64,000 bases of DNA from Blattamonas nauphoetae (taxonomy: Eukaryota > Preaxostyla > Oxymonadida), in the NCBI GenBank assembly GCA_033064195.1, contig JARBJD010000273.1, positions 1-64,000 of the forward strand. Reading direction: 5' to 3'. The notes below the pieces were generated by a model, which was not told the origin of the DNA, searched no databases, and worked only from the letters and a program-made list of their open reading frames with translations. The translations under genes were made by a program, and so were the position numbers. Positions 49,075 to 59,663 of this stretch are shown piece by piece (position 1 is the first letter of the stretch; every line of letters begins with the position of its first letter).

Positions 49075-51539
49075 GACAACGTTAATGTTTCCGGTGAGCG
49101 AGACTTCCGAGCTGTCGATGTGGAGAGCACCAGCCTGCCCCTCGAGAAGTGGCAGTGAGAGAAAGGAGCGAAAATAGTGAGATATTGTGGATTCAAGGCA
49201 TCAATTGCAGCAGATCCTTTGCCTTCAGTTCGAGTGATGCGTCTGAAATGAGTGCTTTCGACTTCGAGAAAACCACCGTTCACGTCAATCACACTCGCCG
49301 TGATGTCGATGTCCATAAAGACACACGCAGAGATTGTGAGAAAAGTCGATCCAGCAACAGTGATGAGAGAACAGTGAATGTCAGACAGATGTCCAAAACA
49401 CGATTTTTCAATTCTGACTGTCCCTGCTTGAAAGTCGAACGGAACAGCTGTGATTCCAGAGCCTGAAAGGTGGATTCGTTCCAGAGAGACATAAACGCTT
49501 TCTGAATCAGACGGGATTGACACGAGAAGTTGGCCTTCGAGAGGAAAGAGCGTGATCGTGTCGATGGTCAAGCTTGATTCGTCTTTCACTTCGATCGAGA
49601 ATGATGTCGTTGGATGAGTTACATGAATGTCTGTCTCAGCGAAGAAGCCGTTTAGAATCAATGTCTGTGTTTCTGAGATTGTTGCAGATCCAAATGAGCC
49701 TGTGCCTACCATAACTTCAGCGGAACCCTCAACAAGAGCGAGACTGACTGCCGTGGAGAGGAGAGAACACGGCTCGATGAGCGTGCAGGGTGCAGTGTCT
49801 GTCCCGTCGGTCCGAACAAACAAAACGTCAGAGTGAGCCGTCCAATGAGGATCAGAGAACGAGATGCCGAAAGATGGGAAGAGTTGGTCAGAACCAAATG
49901 TCCCTTCGAAATCAGGATCACTAGTGGCTTCGTTTCCTTGGAAATGAGAGAAATGAAGAGTGAGCCCATACGAGCACGCCAACCCTCCGCCTGTCTGTGC
50001 TTTGTTGTCTTTGAAGGTCGAGTGAGACACAGCACAATAGCGAGTACAAACAGCACCTCCACTTCCAGTCAACGCGGAGCAATTCTCGAAAGTGGACGAG
50101 ACGAGTTCAAGTGTCACTTCTGGACGCACACAGATTCCTCCTCCATCGCCAGACGGAGACGAGCAGTGCTTGAACGTGCTCGACTCAATTCGGATCTGGT
50201 CTGGAGAATGAACGTAGTCGTCTTGAACAAAAATCGCTCCTCCGCTTCCTTTCATTGTCACACAATTTGTGAACGTGCAGCCCTTCACGAGGAGGGGAGA
50301 GGTCGTGAAGAGATGAAGAGCTCCTCCGCCCGCAAGTTCTGAGTTCTCTGTTTCATCCTTCAGGTCTTTGAATGTACAGTTGGTGAACGTGATTGGAGTG
50401 CTTGGTGTTGGATATATGTATTCTTCAGGATTCTTCGGTTCTTCATAGACAGGCGTCCAGAAAGTGTGTCGATCAACAATCTGACTAACAAAGTCATATG
50501 ACGTCAATTTGTGTTGATGCATCTCCATAAAGAAACGGGAAAGTCCGGGGGAGGTAGTGAAGTCGGGAAAAGTCGGATACGAGGAACGGCAAGTTGTGAA
50601 TGTTGAGTTGCGGCAAAGATGATATCCTCCAAAATTGTGGTCCTGAAGAACCGTCCCCTGAAGGGCCCCTACTGTTTCTGTGATTGTCAGACCGTAGCTC
50701 TGTTGGCAAAGGTGCCTAGGTGTCTGAAGGGGACCAGTTTGAGTCGATGTCAGATTGTGGAGCGAGGATGAGGTGAGAGATGACAATACTTCGCAATTCC
50801 GAATATCTCTACGCTTTGAAGAGGAGACATCACATAACAGACTGTTCCCAGAAAAAATCCCATAGGAATCCAGCGACAACGACGACACCGAGATTGTCAC
50901 TGATGACGACAATCCAGATGACAGAATCTTCGTCAATGGTCTTATATTCCCGTCCTTCCCAAATATCTGGCATTGCCGCAGAGAAATCAATGATTGGTCA
51001 CCAAACGAAGCATCACTTTCAATCAAGAACCCAGACGATTCTGATGAAACTGTCAGTCCACAACTGGTCAGGGACAGCTCCGATCCAACAATAGTTGAGA
51101 GGTGGTGTGTGTGTCCAGATGAAAAAGGGTGTCCGAGTGGAGAGGGAGATGATTTGGTGTTTTCGTTCATTTTCATCCAGATGCCCTCCAAACTCATCGA
51201 TGAGTTCTGTAATACAAGAATGCTTCCCATTCCCATCTTGTTCCCCGGTGTCCTCCACGAGTCTCCATTTCGCGTCTTCGCGTTCAGAGAGAGACTTGAT
51301 GAATGAACGAGTTTGGTGCCATCTGTGCCAACCAGATTCATGCATGCGCTCGTGAAAACGAGTGAGTTTGTGTGATATATCTTGTTTCCAAGGCGGAGAA
51401 CATTCTCATTCGTCATTCCATTTTGGTTTGTTTGGAATCTGGCGATTTCTGTTCTCAGGTCAACAAATGCATCATGGGATACCTCAGGAGAGGATGAGAT
51501 GATGAACGGAAGATGGATGAAAATGAAGATCCTGAACAT
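49071..51539 (-). CDS. surface protein A, N-terminal part
   Basis: 822 residues starting MFRIFIFIHLPFIISSSPE, a clear signal peptide (cleavage probably near residue 17-20). The rest is beta-helix-like: repeated FTNCTFKDL, GSGGAIFV, GDGGGICV and GSGGAVCT rungs. The frame ends at 49,071 in out-of-frame residues. From about 49,140 on, the correct continuation (LEGQAGALHIDSSEVSLTGN) is in the frame of the downstream ORF, as the uninterrupted homologous stretch in gene B shows. One single-base indel thus separates the two ORFs. Either gene A is a very recent pseudogene or the sequence has an error here. Confidence 0.85.
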   Translation of the reverse strand: MFRIFIFIHLPFIISSSPEVSHDAFVDLRTEIARFQTNQNGMTNENVLRLGNKIYHTNSLVFTSACMNLVGTDGTKLVHSSSLSLNAKTRNGDSWRTPGNKMGMGSILVLQNSSMSLEGIWMKMNENTKSSPSPLGHPFSSGHTHHLSTIVGSELSLTSCGLTVSSESSGFLIESDASFGDQSLISLRQCQIFGKDGNIRPLTKILSSGLSSSVTISVSSLSLDSYGIFSGNSLLCDVSSSKRRDIRNCEVLSSLTSSSLHNLTSTQTGPLQTPRHLCQQSYGLTITETVGALQGTVLQDHNFGGYHLCRNSTFTTCRSSYPTFPDFTTSPGLSRFFMEMHQHKLTSYDFVSQIVDRHTFWTPVYEEPKNPEEYIYPTPSTPITFTNCTFKDLKDETENSELAGGGALHLFTTSPLLVKGCTFTNCVTMKGSGGAIFVQDDYVHSPDQIRIESSTFKHCSSPSGDGGGICVRPEVTLELVSSTFENCSALTGSGGAVCTRYCAVSHSTFKDNKAQTGGGLACSYGLTLHFSHFQGNEATSDPDFEGTFGSDQLFPSFGISFSDPHWTAHSDVLFVRTDGTDTAPCTLIEPCSLLSTAVSLALVEGSAEVMVGTGSFGSATISETQTLILNGFFAETDIHVTHPTTSFSIEVKDESSLTIDTITLFPLEGQLLVSIPSDSESVYVSLERIHLSGSGITAVPFDFQAGTVRIEKSCFGHLSDIHCSLITVAGSTFLTISACVFMDIDITASVIDVNGGFLEVESTHFRRITRTEGKGSAAIDALNPQYLTIFAPFSHCHFSRGRLVLSTSTARKSRSPETLTLS

Positions 51540-51689
51540 CGCTGAATTTAAAGATATGAAGGTGTGAGGATTCAGAACCGAAGAATGGGACTAATTCAAC
51601 TGCAGTGAACCCTGTCTCGTACACCTGCAATTCGTTGTCGATTCGGTGAACTTCACTTTGAAGTCACCTCCTTCCGGAAGTGTTTTCGA

Positions 51690-52277
51690 TTTCACAAACA
51701 TGAAGAGAGCATGACACAGTGAAGGATGTCGACAAAACAAGAACGGCGCTGAGAATCAGGAACCAAGCACAGAAACGATTGAGAGCTGGATGAAATGAAG
51801 AGAGGCCAGCGAACACTCTCAGTCGGTGGAAATGACACGAACTCGCTCTGGAAGGAGAAACTTGGTGTGACATGAATCACTTCATCAACAGTTGGTGACA
51901 TGGAATGATGAGTGAAACATTGTGACAAGGAGATGAAGGAATGAAGAGAGGTGAGCGTGTCTTCGTGCTTGAGTGTGAAACGATGAATGGAGAACACCAA
52001 ATCGGTGAATGACGTGGTGTCGAGTGGATGCAAAAGAATCTTGTGTGGTAAAATAAATAATGTTCTTCCAATTGATAGTACTAAACAGGCCAAAAGATGA
52101 CAGCAAAACAAGAAAACGACGACATCAAAGAAAGAAGAGCTAGATTCTGAATGAGGACGAACACATCAACAGTGTTGGATGCGATGAATCGTTTATCAAA
52201 CGGTGAGGACATCCACTGCCGAAGGTTCAACAAAGAAGGCTGATGATCAAATATCATGTGACATGTGAAGTGTGTGT
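51690..52277. repeat. 3' flank of surface gene B, duplicated
   Basis: Matches 43,950-44,529 with drift and small indels. It marks the tandem duplication junction between genes A and B. The interval 51,540-51,689 is the upstream region of gene A and shows no clear promoter motif. Confidence 0.8.
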
Positions 52278-52751
52278 TCATGTTTTTTGTTCTTGTGGTT
52301 CAATCGGAGGTGATTCGTCCTCGGCGATGGAGTCGAGGACAGAGGAGACAGTGGAGAGAGTCTGGCGATCGTCGGGGTTCAGTGAAAGACATTGTTCAGC
52401 CCAGCACATCCTTCCCGTTTGACTGAATGTGAATATTTGGAGCACGATAGTTCGCCAGATAGAGAAGAAGAGTGGGTGTGTGGAACGGCCGGCCTTCCTC
52501 GTTCCGATCCAGTGATTGATAGAGAATATCAATTTCTGGAGTCCCGCGTTTGGTGAAGCCAGAATTGGGGACTCGTTCGATTGTTTTCCACAATTCTCGT
52601 CCTGTCACCACAATCCGAAGTGCATCTGAATCATTCGAGAGTTTCACGTTTTCAAAGTCAACATTGGACAGTTTGATGTGATCCGCATCGTTCAACTCCA
52701 CAACTCCAACTTCCTCCTTCATCGTCAGATTCTTGAACTCAACTCCACTCA
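52278..52751 (-). pseudogene. surface gene B, 3' end with internal deletion
   Basis: The last 40 codons (EQCLSLNPDDRQTLSTVSSV and on) match the pseudokinase C-terminus of gene A. Immediately upstream the sequence jumps to the ectodomain (IHIQSNGKDVLG at about 52,400). Against gene A, about 2,090 bp (roughly 44,652-46,738) are missing, removing the membrane span and most of the pseudokinase. The piece is cut at 52,752 by the inserted TA-flanked element. Confidence 0.85.
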
Positions 52752-52898
52752 TAGACCCTCCACAAACCCGTTTTTAAATATAAACCCGTTTTTATTCGGA
52801 AAAAACTTGATAGTCCTAGGATAGCGACAGTGAGTCAAAGGGAGGTGTATTAGAAACGAGGTGCAATATTTAGGTTATCTACATGTGATTTAATAGTG

Positions 52899-53486
52899 GT
52901 GTCACCAAACCGTCCGGAGTCACCAATCCGGCCTTTTTTCTGTGAGGGACTATTTTGGTCAAACTAAGAACAAAATAAAATTTTAGCATTATACTCCCAC
53001 CCGATCCCGAGAAAACCTCAAAATACGTTTTACGTTACGAATGCACACCTTTTTTTCAACTTTTTGCGGTCATTTCTCCACAACCAGCCATCCGTTTTAA
53101 ATCAAATAAAAGGCATAATAGTCGGATAGATCTCGACAAAAGATGAACAAAAAATAAAAGGATTTTTTTCCTAAGAATATTTTGTCGAGAAAAATATGGG
53201 TTTTTTCCGATCTTCCCAAATACGCAGAATTTTTTCTCCAAATTTTTGCAAAAATGTTCGTTTCACCAAAAAAACGTTTGTGTGAAAAATTTCATTGAAA
53301 TCGATTCACTGGTTGTTGAGATATTGTCAAAACGATGTTTTTCATCGGGCAAAAGGGGGTATTTTGAGGATTTCTCGGGATCGCGTGGGAGTATAATTCT
53401 TAAATTTCAGATTTTTCTTAGTTTGACCGATATTGATTTTTCCAGAAAAAAGGCCGGATTGGTGACATGGGACATATTGGTGACAC
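52899..53486. mobile_element. MITE, copy B
   Basis: The arms GTGTCACCAA and CCAATCCGGCCTTTTTTCTG, TTTGGTCAAACTAAGAA and GAGAAAACCTCAAAATACG mirror to the right end at 53,486. It shares with copy A the subterminal TTGGTCAAACTAAGAA and GAGAAAACCTCAAAATACG blocks and the interior CTCCACAACCAGCCATCCG. The outermost bases differ from copy A, so the two are subfamilies. No ORF. Confidence 0.8.
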
Positions 53487-54427
53487 AACTATAAGCTGTT
53501 CGGAACGTTTTTTGAAAGAATGGGTCTCGTAATTCCATTCATCTTCTATCTCCAAATTATCAATCACTGATGCCTGATTTGCCATATAACACCACTTCTC
53601 CATCCCAACCACAAATTGGTACATTTATTACCTCTTCCGCAAACAAGCTCGTCAACGCCTTTCAAGAAACCGTGATCACCTAGTTCTCTAGAGATATTTT
53701 AGAGAAACTTATTGAACTAACATCGCCAAACTACTCAAAATCCTCCATTCCTTGATAATTTTCCCGACTACTGTCAAAACAACACGATACAGACCCTCTC
53801 ACTTCGGGTTCTTTTCATCGTTCCTCACCATTCAAATAGTATTGAATATCATTTTCGATGATCTAAGAGATATATCAGAGTCAATGAATCCCCTTTTATT
53901 GGACAGCTCTCCACAGCCATCAAGAAATAGCTCGACGATATAACCAGAGCAGTCAGACACGATGGATCATCACTTCACGATGCTCAAACGACCAAGAACT
54001 TTCCTACGACTCAATATCCCTCAACAGACGTTCCAAACACTCGCTAAACCTCCCACTCATTCCATCCTTCACGATCCGCAACATCTCCGTCCGCCAAAGA
54101 TGATCAACAGGGTACTCTTCCTCCCCCACAACCACAGCCCAAACGGATGATGATCAAACGCCAGGGCACGTTCTTCCGTCCCGCCCTCTCCCAACAAGGC
54201 CTGCCGCCAGCCCCCGCCGACGTTCCAATGTCTCCGTCCGCCGAAGAAGAACAGCAGGGTGCTCTTCCTCCTCCCCAGGCACAGCTGAAGCGGATGATGA
54301 TCCGACGCCAAGGAACATTCCTCCGTCCCGCTCTCAACCAATCCACTGCCTCGACTTTTCTCCTCCCACCTCACTCCCCGCCCATCCCCTCTCCCACTCG
54401 CTCACCCAGGCTCGGTCAGGGGGCAGT
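53487..54427 (+). other. 5' side of the captured gene, repeat-bearing
   Basis: A plus frame at 54,147-54,400 encodes two 48-residue units, MMIKRQGTFFRPALSQQGLP and MMIRRQGTFLRPALNQ, separated by a Pro/Glu/Gln linker. A weaker unit (MLKRPRTFLRLNIPQQTF, from 53,983) precedes them. These are in a different frame from the main ORF, so a frameshift or splice would be needed to join them. 53,487-53,960 shows nothing supported. Confidence 0.4.
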
Positions 54428-56140
54428 ATGGCCTTCTCACTCTCTCCGACGAACAACGGGAGGCCCTCCTCCCCAGGCACGCCCTTCTCCGACGCCTCCG
54501 AACTCAACGTAGACGACGAGATCTTCACCCATCGCGTGCAGCGCGACCTCGAACACGAAATGCGGATTGGGTCGATCATCCTTGTCCGCAACTCCGCTTC
54601 ACAGACTCAACACCGTACCACTAAAATGGAGGAGCAGCGACGCGAGTTCAGGAAAGGCCAGACCGGCTTCGAGCTCGACTCCATCTTCGTCTGCTCTGCC
54701 TCGCCCCTCTCTGATTTGGGCGTCTCGCTGGACATCAAGACCTCCAACCATCCGAAGACTGTCCGCGACGCCATCGACAAGAACGACGGCCTGGATGAGA
54801 TTGCCCAGTCGCTCTGGACAATCAAGATCATCGCACCGGACGAGTTCGACGAGGTTGTGTTCCCCGAAGAGTTCAACAGCATCTCCGGCGCGGAACAAGG
54901 CAGCACTGGTCCGAAGAAGCCGAACCTCACCATTTCTGTCCCCTCTGGTGGGGACAGCGACGATAAAACGAAGAAAGTGTCGCGAGCATTCCAGAAGCAG
55001 AAGTTCCAGCTCACTCAGATTCTGCAGCTGCTCACTGCACGCATCAAAGACGTGACCGACACCGCCACTCTGCTTCAGAAGAAGCTGCCTCAGCAGATGG
55101 CGTACATCGAAGGAGCCCCAACCATCGCGAAAGAGCTGTGTGTCCTGCTGGAACACGGCAGGCTCCCCGACTCGCAGCCGAAGATTGCGATGCGGACGTT
55201 CTCGATGATTGTGAAGGTGCCGAAGATCGTGCAGGTGGTTTTGGAGGAGTGCAACTTCCATCCGTCTGTCTTCCGCCTCGATCTCGACAGCGGAGACTGC
55301 TTCTACGCGCTGGTCGAGTCGATTGAGAAGATGATCATCAAGCGGAAGGAGGAGTTCTCCACCCGCCACAACGTGATTGTGTACAACATCCACTCCGCCT
55401 ACAGCCGCCTCAAGAACACCCCGCAGGCCAACATCCTCGAATCGTGCGTGGCGACGTGTGTCAACTCGGAGGTGCTCGCCTTCGCTGTCATCCATCTCTT
55501 CGACGTGTCCATCCTCGGTGCCACGTCGCACTGGGACACAACCATCTTCGACAACGCATCGCCCCAGCTGCTGTTCATCATTGTCGAGAAGATCAACAAG
55601 CTCCTCGTCCAGCTCTCCTCTCGCCTCTGCATCCCCAAACCTAACGACGTCCTCAACGCCGCCCATCTGAAGGAGCTGTACTTCGCCAACGAGGACGAGG
55701 AGAGTGCCGAGATGATCAAGTTCCCCAAGCTCACCCCGGCTGAGGAGGAGACCCTACTCGAAGAGGTCAACAACCAGCACAACCTGAAGGGGCAGAACAC
55801 CCTCAAGCGCAGCACGACCGGTGGATCCAACGAGCGCGAGATTTCGATGAAGTCGGCGATCGAGAAGGCCATCAAGTCGATGAACCTACTGACGCTGCTG
55901 TGCATGCACTCGTGGCGCTCGTCGCTCCTCGTCTCGACGTACCTAAAGGTGAGCACGTCCATCTCCGAAAGCTTCGCACGGTCGGCCTTCCAACAGCTGA
56001 CTCAGCTCCCTCAGAACTTCGTCTGGGAGAACGCCGTGGATGTGGTGTTCGAAGAGAACGACCACGACTTCAGCTACATCTACAAGCACAAGTCGAAGAA
56101 AAACGCGTCCGACGACAAGGCGATGAACGACGCCACGTAA
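54428..56140 (+). CDS. unidentified G+C-rich helical protein carried by the TIR element
   Basis: A 570-codon ORF from MAFSLSPTNNGRPSSPGT. After a disordered N-terminus (about 90 residues) it is almost entirely helical, for example FQLTQILQLLTARIKDVTDT and CVLLEHGRLPDSQPKIAM, with conserved-looking hydrophobic patches, as in ARM/HEAT-like or Rho-regulator scaffolds. No family is recognised. Third positions are strongly G/C, unlike the surrounding A+T-rich DNA. After the TAA at 56,138 the same frame stays open for 74 more codons (ERSQLKQKEKSDRMERARRI to NILEPAEQF, stop 56,363), so the TAA looks premature. It is probably a host gene copied into the element. Confidence 0.6.
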   Translation: MAFSLSPTNNGRPSSPGTPFSDASELNVDDEIFTHRVQRDLEHEMRIGSIILVRNSASQTQHRTTKMEEQRREFRKGQTGFELDSIFVCSASPLSDLGVSLDIKTSNHPKTVRDAIDKNDGLDEIAQSLWTIKIIAPDEFDEVVFPEEFNSISGAEQGSTGPKKPNLTISVPSGGDSDDKTKKVSRAFQKQKFQLTQILQLLTARIKDVTDTATLLQKKLPQQMAYIEGAPTIAKELCVLLEHGRLPDSQPKIAMRTFSMIVKVPKIVQVVLEECNFHPSVFRLDLDSGDCFYALVESIEKMIIKRKEEFSTRHNVIVYNIHSAYSRLKNTPQANILESCVATCVNSEVLAFAVIHLFDVSILGATSHWDTTIFDNASPQLLFIIVEKINKLLVQLSSRLCIPKPNDVLNAAHLKELYFANEDEESAEMIKFPKLTPAEEETLLEEVNNQHNLKGQNTLKRSTTGGSNEREISMKSAIEKAIKSMNLLTLLCMHSWRSSLLVSTYLKVSTSISESFARSAFQQLTQLPQNFVWENAVDVVFEENDHDFSYIYKHKSKKNASDDKAMNDAT

Positions 56141-56555
56141 GAGCGGTCCCAGCTGAAGCAGAAGGAGAAGAGTGATCGGATGGAAAGGGCCAGGCGGATC
56201 GAAGAAGACGCGTTCATCCGATACAACCTTCTGATGAAGGAGCGTTCGGCCGAGCTGGGGCTGCTCATCCCCGAAGACTCTGTCGTCGTCCTCACCAACA
56301 CTCGACGCACGCTGTGCATCAGCTTAGCTGGGTCGAACATCCTAGAGCCAGCTGAGCAATTCTAAATTCCATATCCCCATCCTTTTGAATCAATCTCATG
56401 TCAGATCATTTGTTTAAGAACTGTTCTCTCTCAATTCTGTTTATAATCAGTTTATCAGAGTCAGTATGCAAAAATTTCAAAACTATAGTTCGAATTTTGG
56501 GTTTTGGCGAATAAAAACGGGTTTGTATATTTTTGACGGGTTTGTGGAGGGACTA

Positions 56556-58802
56556 TCATCTCAACAATCATCTCACTCTGGGCTGAGTTCAAAGCAAATG
56601 ATGTTGACATCCCGCAGAGAACGAGAGGATGGCCGAAGATGTCAGAAGTGGTGGACAAGAAAGATGAAGTCGAGATGACGAGCGTGCCAGCTTCACATGC
56701 GATCAGAGGGAAGGAGAGGGCAGACGCGATCTTGATCTCGCTTCCCAAAATCGACATCGACGCTGTTCTGTCGACCAGGTGACACAGCGTGAGATCTTCG
56801 TCCCAATCAACTTTCAGCTCTGAAAGCTCAACAGAACCTGATGTGTCGACGACAATGAAAACTGTGATTTCAGAATTGTGATCATCCCCAAACACAATCT
56901 TTGTTCTTTCTGGACGAGGGAGCCACTCATAGTCGTCGAGAATCAGCTTGATCGATTGCTTCATCACTCGAGCAGTTTCGAAGAGGAACATTGTGTCCTT
57001 CAGTTTGATTGGAACTTGAAGGAAGCGTCCATTGTCTGTTTGAGTGTGGAATCTGTCGACGATATGTCTGAGGGAGTTGCAATATAAAGTGAAGTATTCA
57101 CCAAGACAACCAGTCAAATCAATTGAATTGTGATCATGAACAACAATGTTAGGAAATTTAAAGTTGAAGGAGTGTTGTGGATATCCTTCCACTTCGACGT
57201 GTTTGTATGGTCCATCATCGCTTTCAGAGCGACTGCTAAGCGAACCTCCGCTCTGGAAATATTCTGAGACGAGACGGCCATTCTCAATGATGGACTCAGC
57301 CAGTGATTTTGAGATGTAGAATTCTGAGCCTAAACACAGGACATCATTGAGCGAGTTGTATGAGCTGATCAAATGTTGAGTTGAGAGTCCACTTTCTCCA
57401 TCCAGATACGCACCTGCGCCTTTCTCAGCTGAACAACTCTCGAATAAGGGGTAGGAAATGTCTTGTCCATGGAATAGCTCTGGCTGGTTGGAATGAAGGA
57501 GGAAATTCATCATCGGTGCCAGTGTGAGGAAGAACCCGCCTCCAAGTTTTGCCTGGCAGTTAACAAAAGGAGATGCTGACCCGAAATCTGCCTGTGGCGA
57601 GATGGAGCCAGAGTGTTCAGAACAAAACCCACCTCCTCGCTCTTTTGCCGAGCAATCAATGAAAAACCCGCCAAAGTGCACCGAGAGACAATCCTTCGTG
57701 AAGACCGCTCCTCCGTTCCTCGCATGGCAATCAACCGACACAGAGTCAGAAAGACTGATGTTGGTGTTGACAGCGTTGAGAAATGCTCCATCGACATTCG
57801 TCGAAAGAGAACAGATTCCAGCGGAACCCGAGTTATGACTCCCGTCGAATGCCATCGTTCCACCTGTTGTTTCGATGCACGAACAGCCATCAAACGACAT
57901 ATCGACGAACATGACTTCTGTGAAGGTTAAGCGTCCCTCCGATCTCGCAAAAGGTCGTTGAGACATGCCACCATCAGATGAAACGACAGACTTCTCTAAG
58001 ACGAAAGAAGATTGAGCATCAACTGTGATCACTGGAGCGGTGTGTTGCGTGTTGAGAAGGATAAGAACAGAGTGGACTTCGAGAATCGCTGAACCCCGTA
58101 CCCCCAGGTGTCGATGCCTACTGAGCTGCTTTGAACATGGAATGGGGAGAATGTGAGAACACACTGTGTTGATGTTGAGATGAAGAGATCGAAGTTACTC
58201 TGATCCATCAAAACAGACAAGTCAGTTGTTTCCAGACTCTCCACTGAGAGGACGAAAATATCAGTAGTCATGAGGTCTGCAACCACGTCGTCTTCAACAA
58301 TCATGAGACTAGTGATCCTTCGTGACGATATCTCTATGTCGATATCGCTTATGATTTGGGGCTGTTCACTGGACGAAGACAATACAATCGTCAGGTCTTC
58401 CTGCGTGACACCAGATACAAGAATGTCATGTGCTGTTTGATCGTCCTTGCCTTTGTTTCCGATCAGGAGAACATCCAAGTATCCGTAATAGGCGTCTTCC
58501 GAATTGACAATGTTGAGAGCACCAGCCACACCCTCCAGAGAGTGACAGTGGCAGAAAGAAGCAGAGATTTCGAGAGATTGTGGATTCAAGGCATCAATTG
58601 CAGCAGATCCTTTGCCTTCAGTTCGAGTGATGCGTCTGAAATGAGTGCTTTCGACTTCGAGAGAACCGCCATTCACGTCAATCACACTCGCCGTGATGTC
58701 GATGTTGAGAAAGAAACACTCGGAGATCATCAGTTGAGCCGATCCAGCAACAGAGATGAGAGAGCATTGGATGTCAGACAGATGTCCAAAACACGATTTT
58801 TC
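56556..58802 (-). pseudogene. surface gene B, middle part
   Basis: Two overlapping minus frames (to 58,164, and 58,029-58,730) match the gene A ectodomain almost rung for rung: GGGFFLTLAPMMNF, GAGAYLDGESGLSTQ and VVVDTSGSVELSELKV. A frame change near 58,090 breaks it. In the 58.5-kb region this copy keeps the uninterrupted frame (GALNIVNSEDAYYGYLDVLL) across the point where gene A is shifted. It is bounded on the left by the TA-flanked element and on the right by two more insertions. Confidence 0.85.
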
Positions 58803-59064
58803 TTACACAAACCGAAGCTCCCACTCCATTGAGATAAAGGTCAGTGAAGTGGCCCATAGGTCCTGATGGGCAAAAAAGGGATTCAATTTAAATTATTCTC
58901 CAAATTAGATTCATTATGAGTTTTTACACTTCTTTTTCTCGAATCAGGGCGAACCAATGATCCGAGAAACTACCGCCGAAGCGGTGGGAGAGGGAGCAAA
59001 GGCCCTTCGGCCGGGTAAATCTTGATGCAGGTTGGGAAACTCGTGGGAGCTTCGGTTTGTGTAA
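58803..59064. mobile_element. small TIR element in gene B
   Basis: A 262-bp segment with perfect 21-bp inverted ends (TTACACAAACCGAAGCTCCC and its complement), non-coding. Its left 60 bp also match the inside of the right end of the neighbouring large element (ACTCCATTGAGATAAAGG and GTGGCCCATAGGTCC), so it is a derivative of that family. It lies immediately next to the large element with no spacer. Confidence 0.75.
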
Positions 59065-59663
59065 GAGGAGCTCCCTTACCAGTCGCTCCTCACAAACCTT
59101 CAGCTCCCACTCCATTGAGAGTTGAAAAGAACCTAGCAGAGAATGAAGAGATAAGAAAGAACATATCTGTTCAGAGAGGACCGTGACACCACTTTAGTGG
59201 CTGCAGCCAAGATTTGTTGTGATCAGTTCCTTTGTGTGTTCCTCCATTCCTCCAGTTCTGGTGGGAGTTCGTTCGGGAATATCGGAGAACGGAACTGGTC
59301 ATATTTCCGAACTTTCCCTCTCCCACATTAGAAAGATGTCTGCTCTAATCGTTGTGTGCAATTCGCTTGTCGATGACGTAGCTATTGACAGAATCGTTGC
59401 AAGAGTCCAAGCGAAGGAGCCACTGTGAAGATAACTTCATTCTTAGCTCACCCTCCATCATGCTTGTGAGCGCTGTAGATGTTCACTTGACGCGTTGGAC
59501 CGGATGAACAGGCGAAACAGAGGAAATCCTCCTGTGGTACTGACGATCCCACAGTATCCCCTGACAGGCGGTGATTCATCCATGAAAGACCGACCAATGC
59601 TTGACGACTGAACGTGCTCCACCCTTTTGTAGCTGAACCATCGAGTAAAATGACTGAGAGAGA

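Larger units (their letters stand above)
52754..56553. mobile_element. TA-flanked TIR element carrying a non-transposon gene
   Basis: The ends GACCCTCCACAAACCCGT (left) and its near-complement (right, to 56,553) extend inward about 45 bp with AAACCCGTTTTTATTCG. TA lies at 52,752-52,753 and 56,554-56,555, and the element sits inside gene B. It contains MITE copy B (52,899-53,486) and a G+C-rich ORF of 570 codons that is unlike any transposase. The ends resemble those of the pogo-containing element at 39,647. Best read as a non-autonomous pogo/mariner-type element that has captured a host gene. Confidence 0.78.

Noticed and set aside
56138-56140. In-frame TAA and TAG codons (also 18,206 and 27,925) as a sign of a code with TAA/TAG read as Gln, as in Streblomastix
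   Set aside because: Long intact frames here use CAA and CAG for Gln, TAA ends several proteins at plausible C-termini (Polinton ATPase, polymerase and recombinase), and an in-frame TGA also occurs. Ordinary decay explains the stops.
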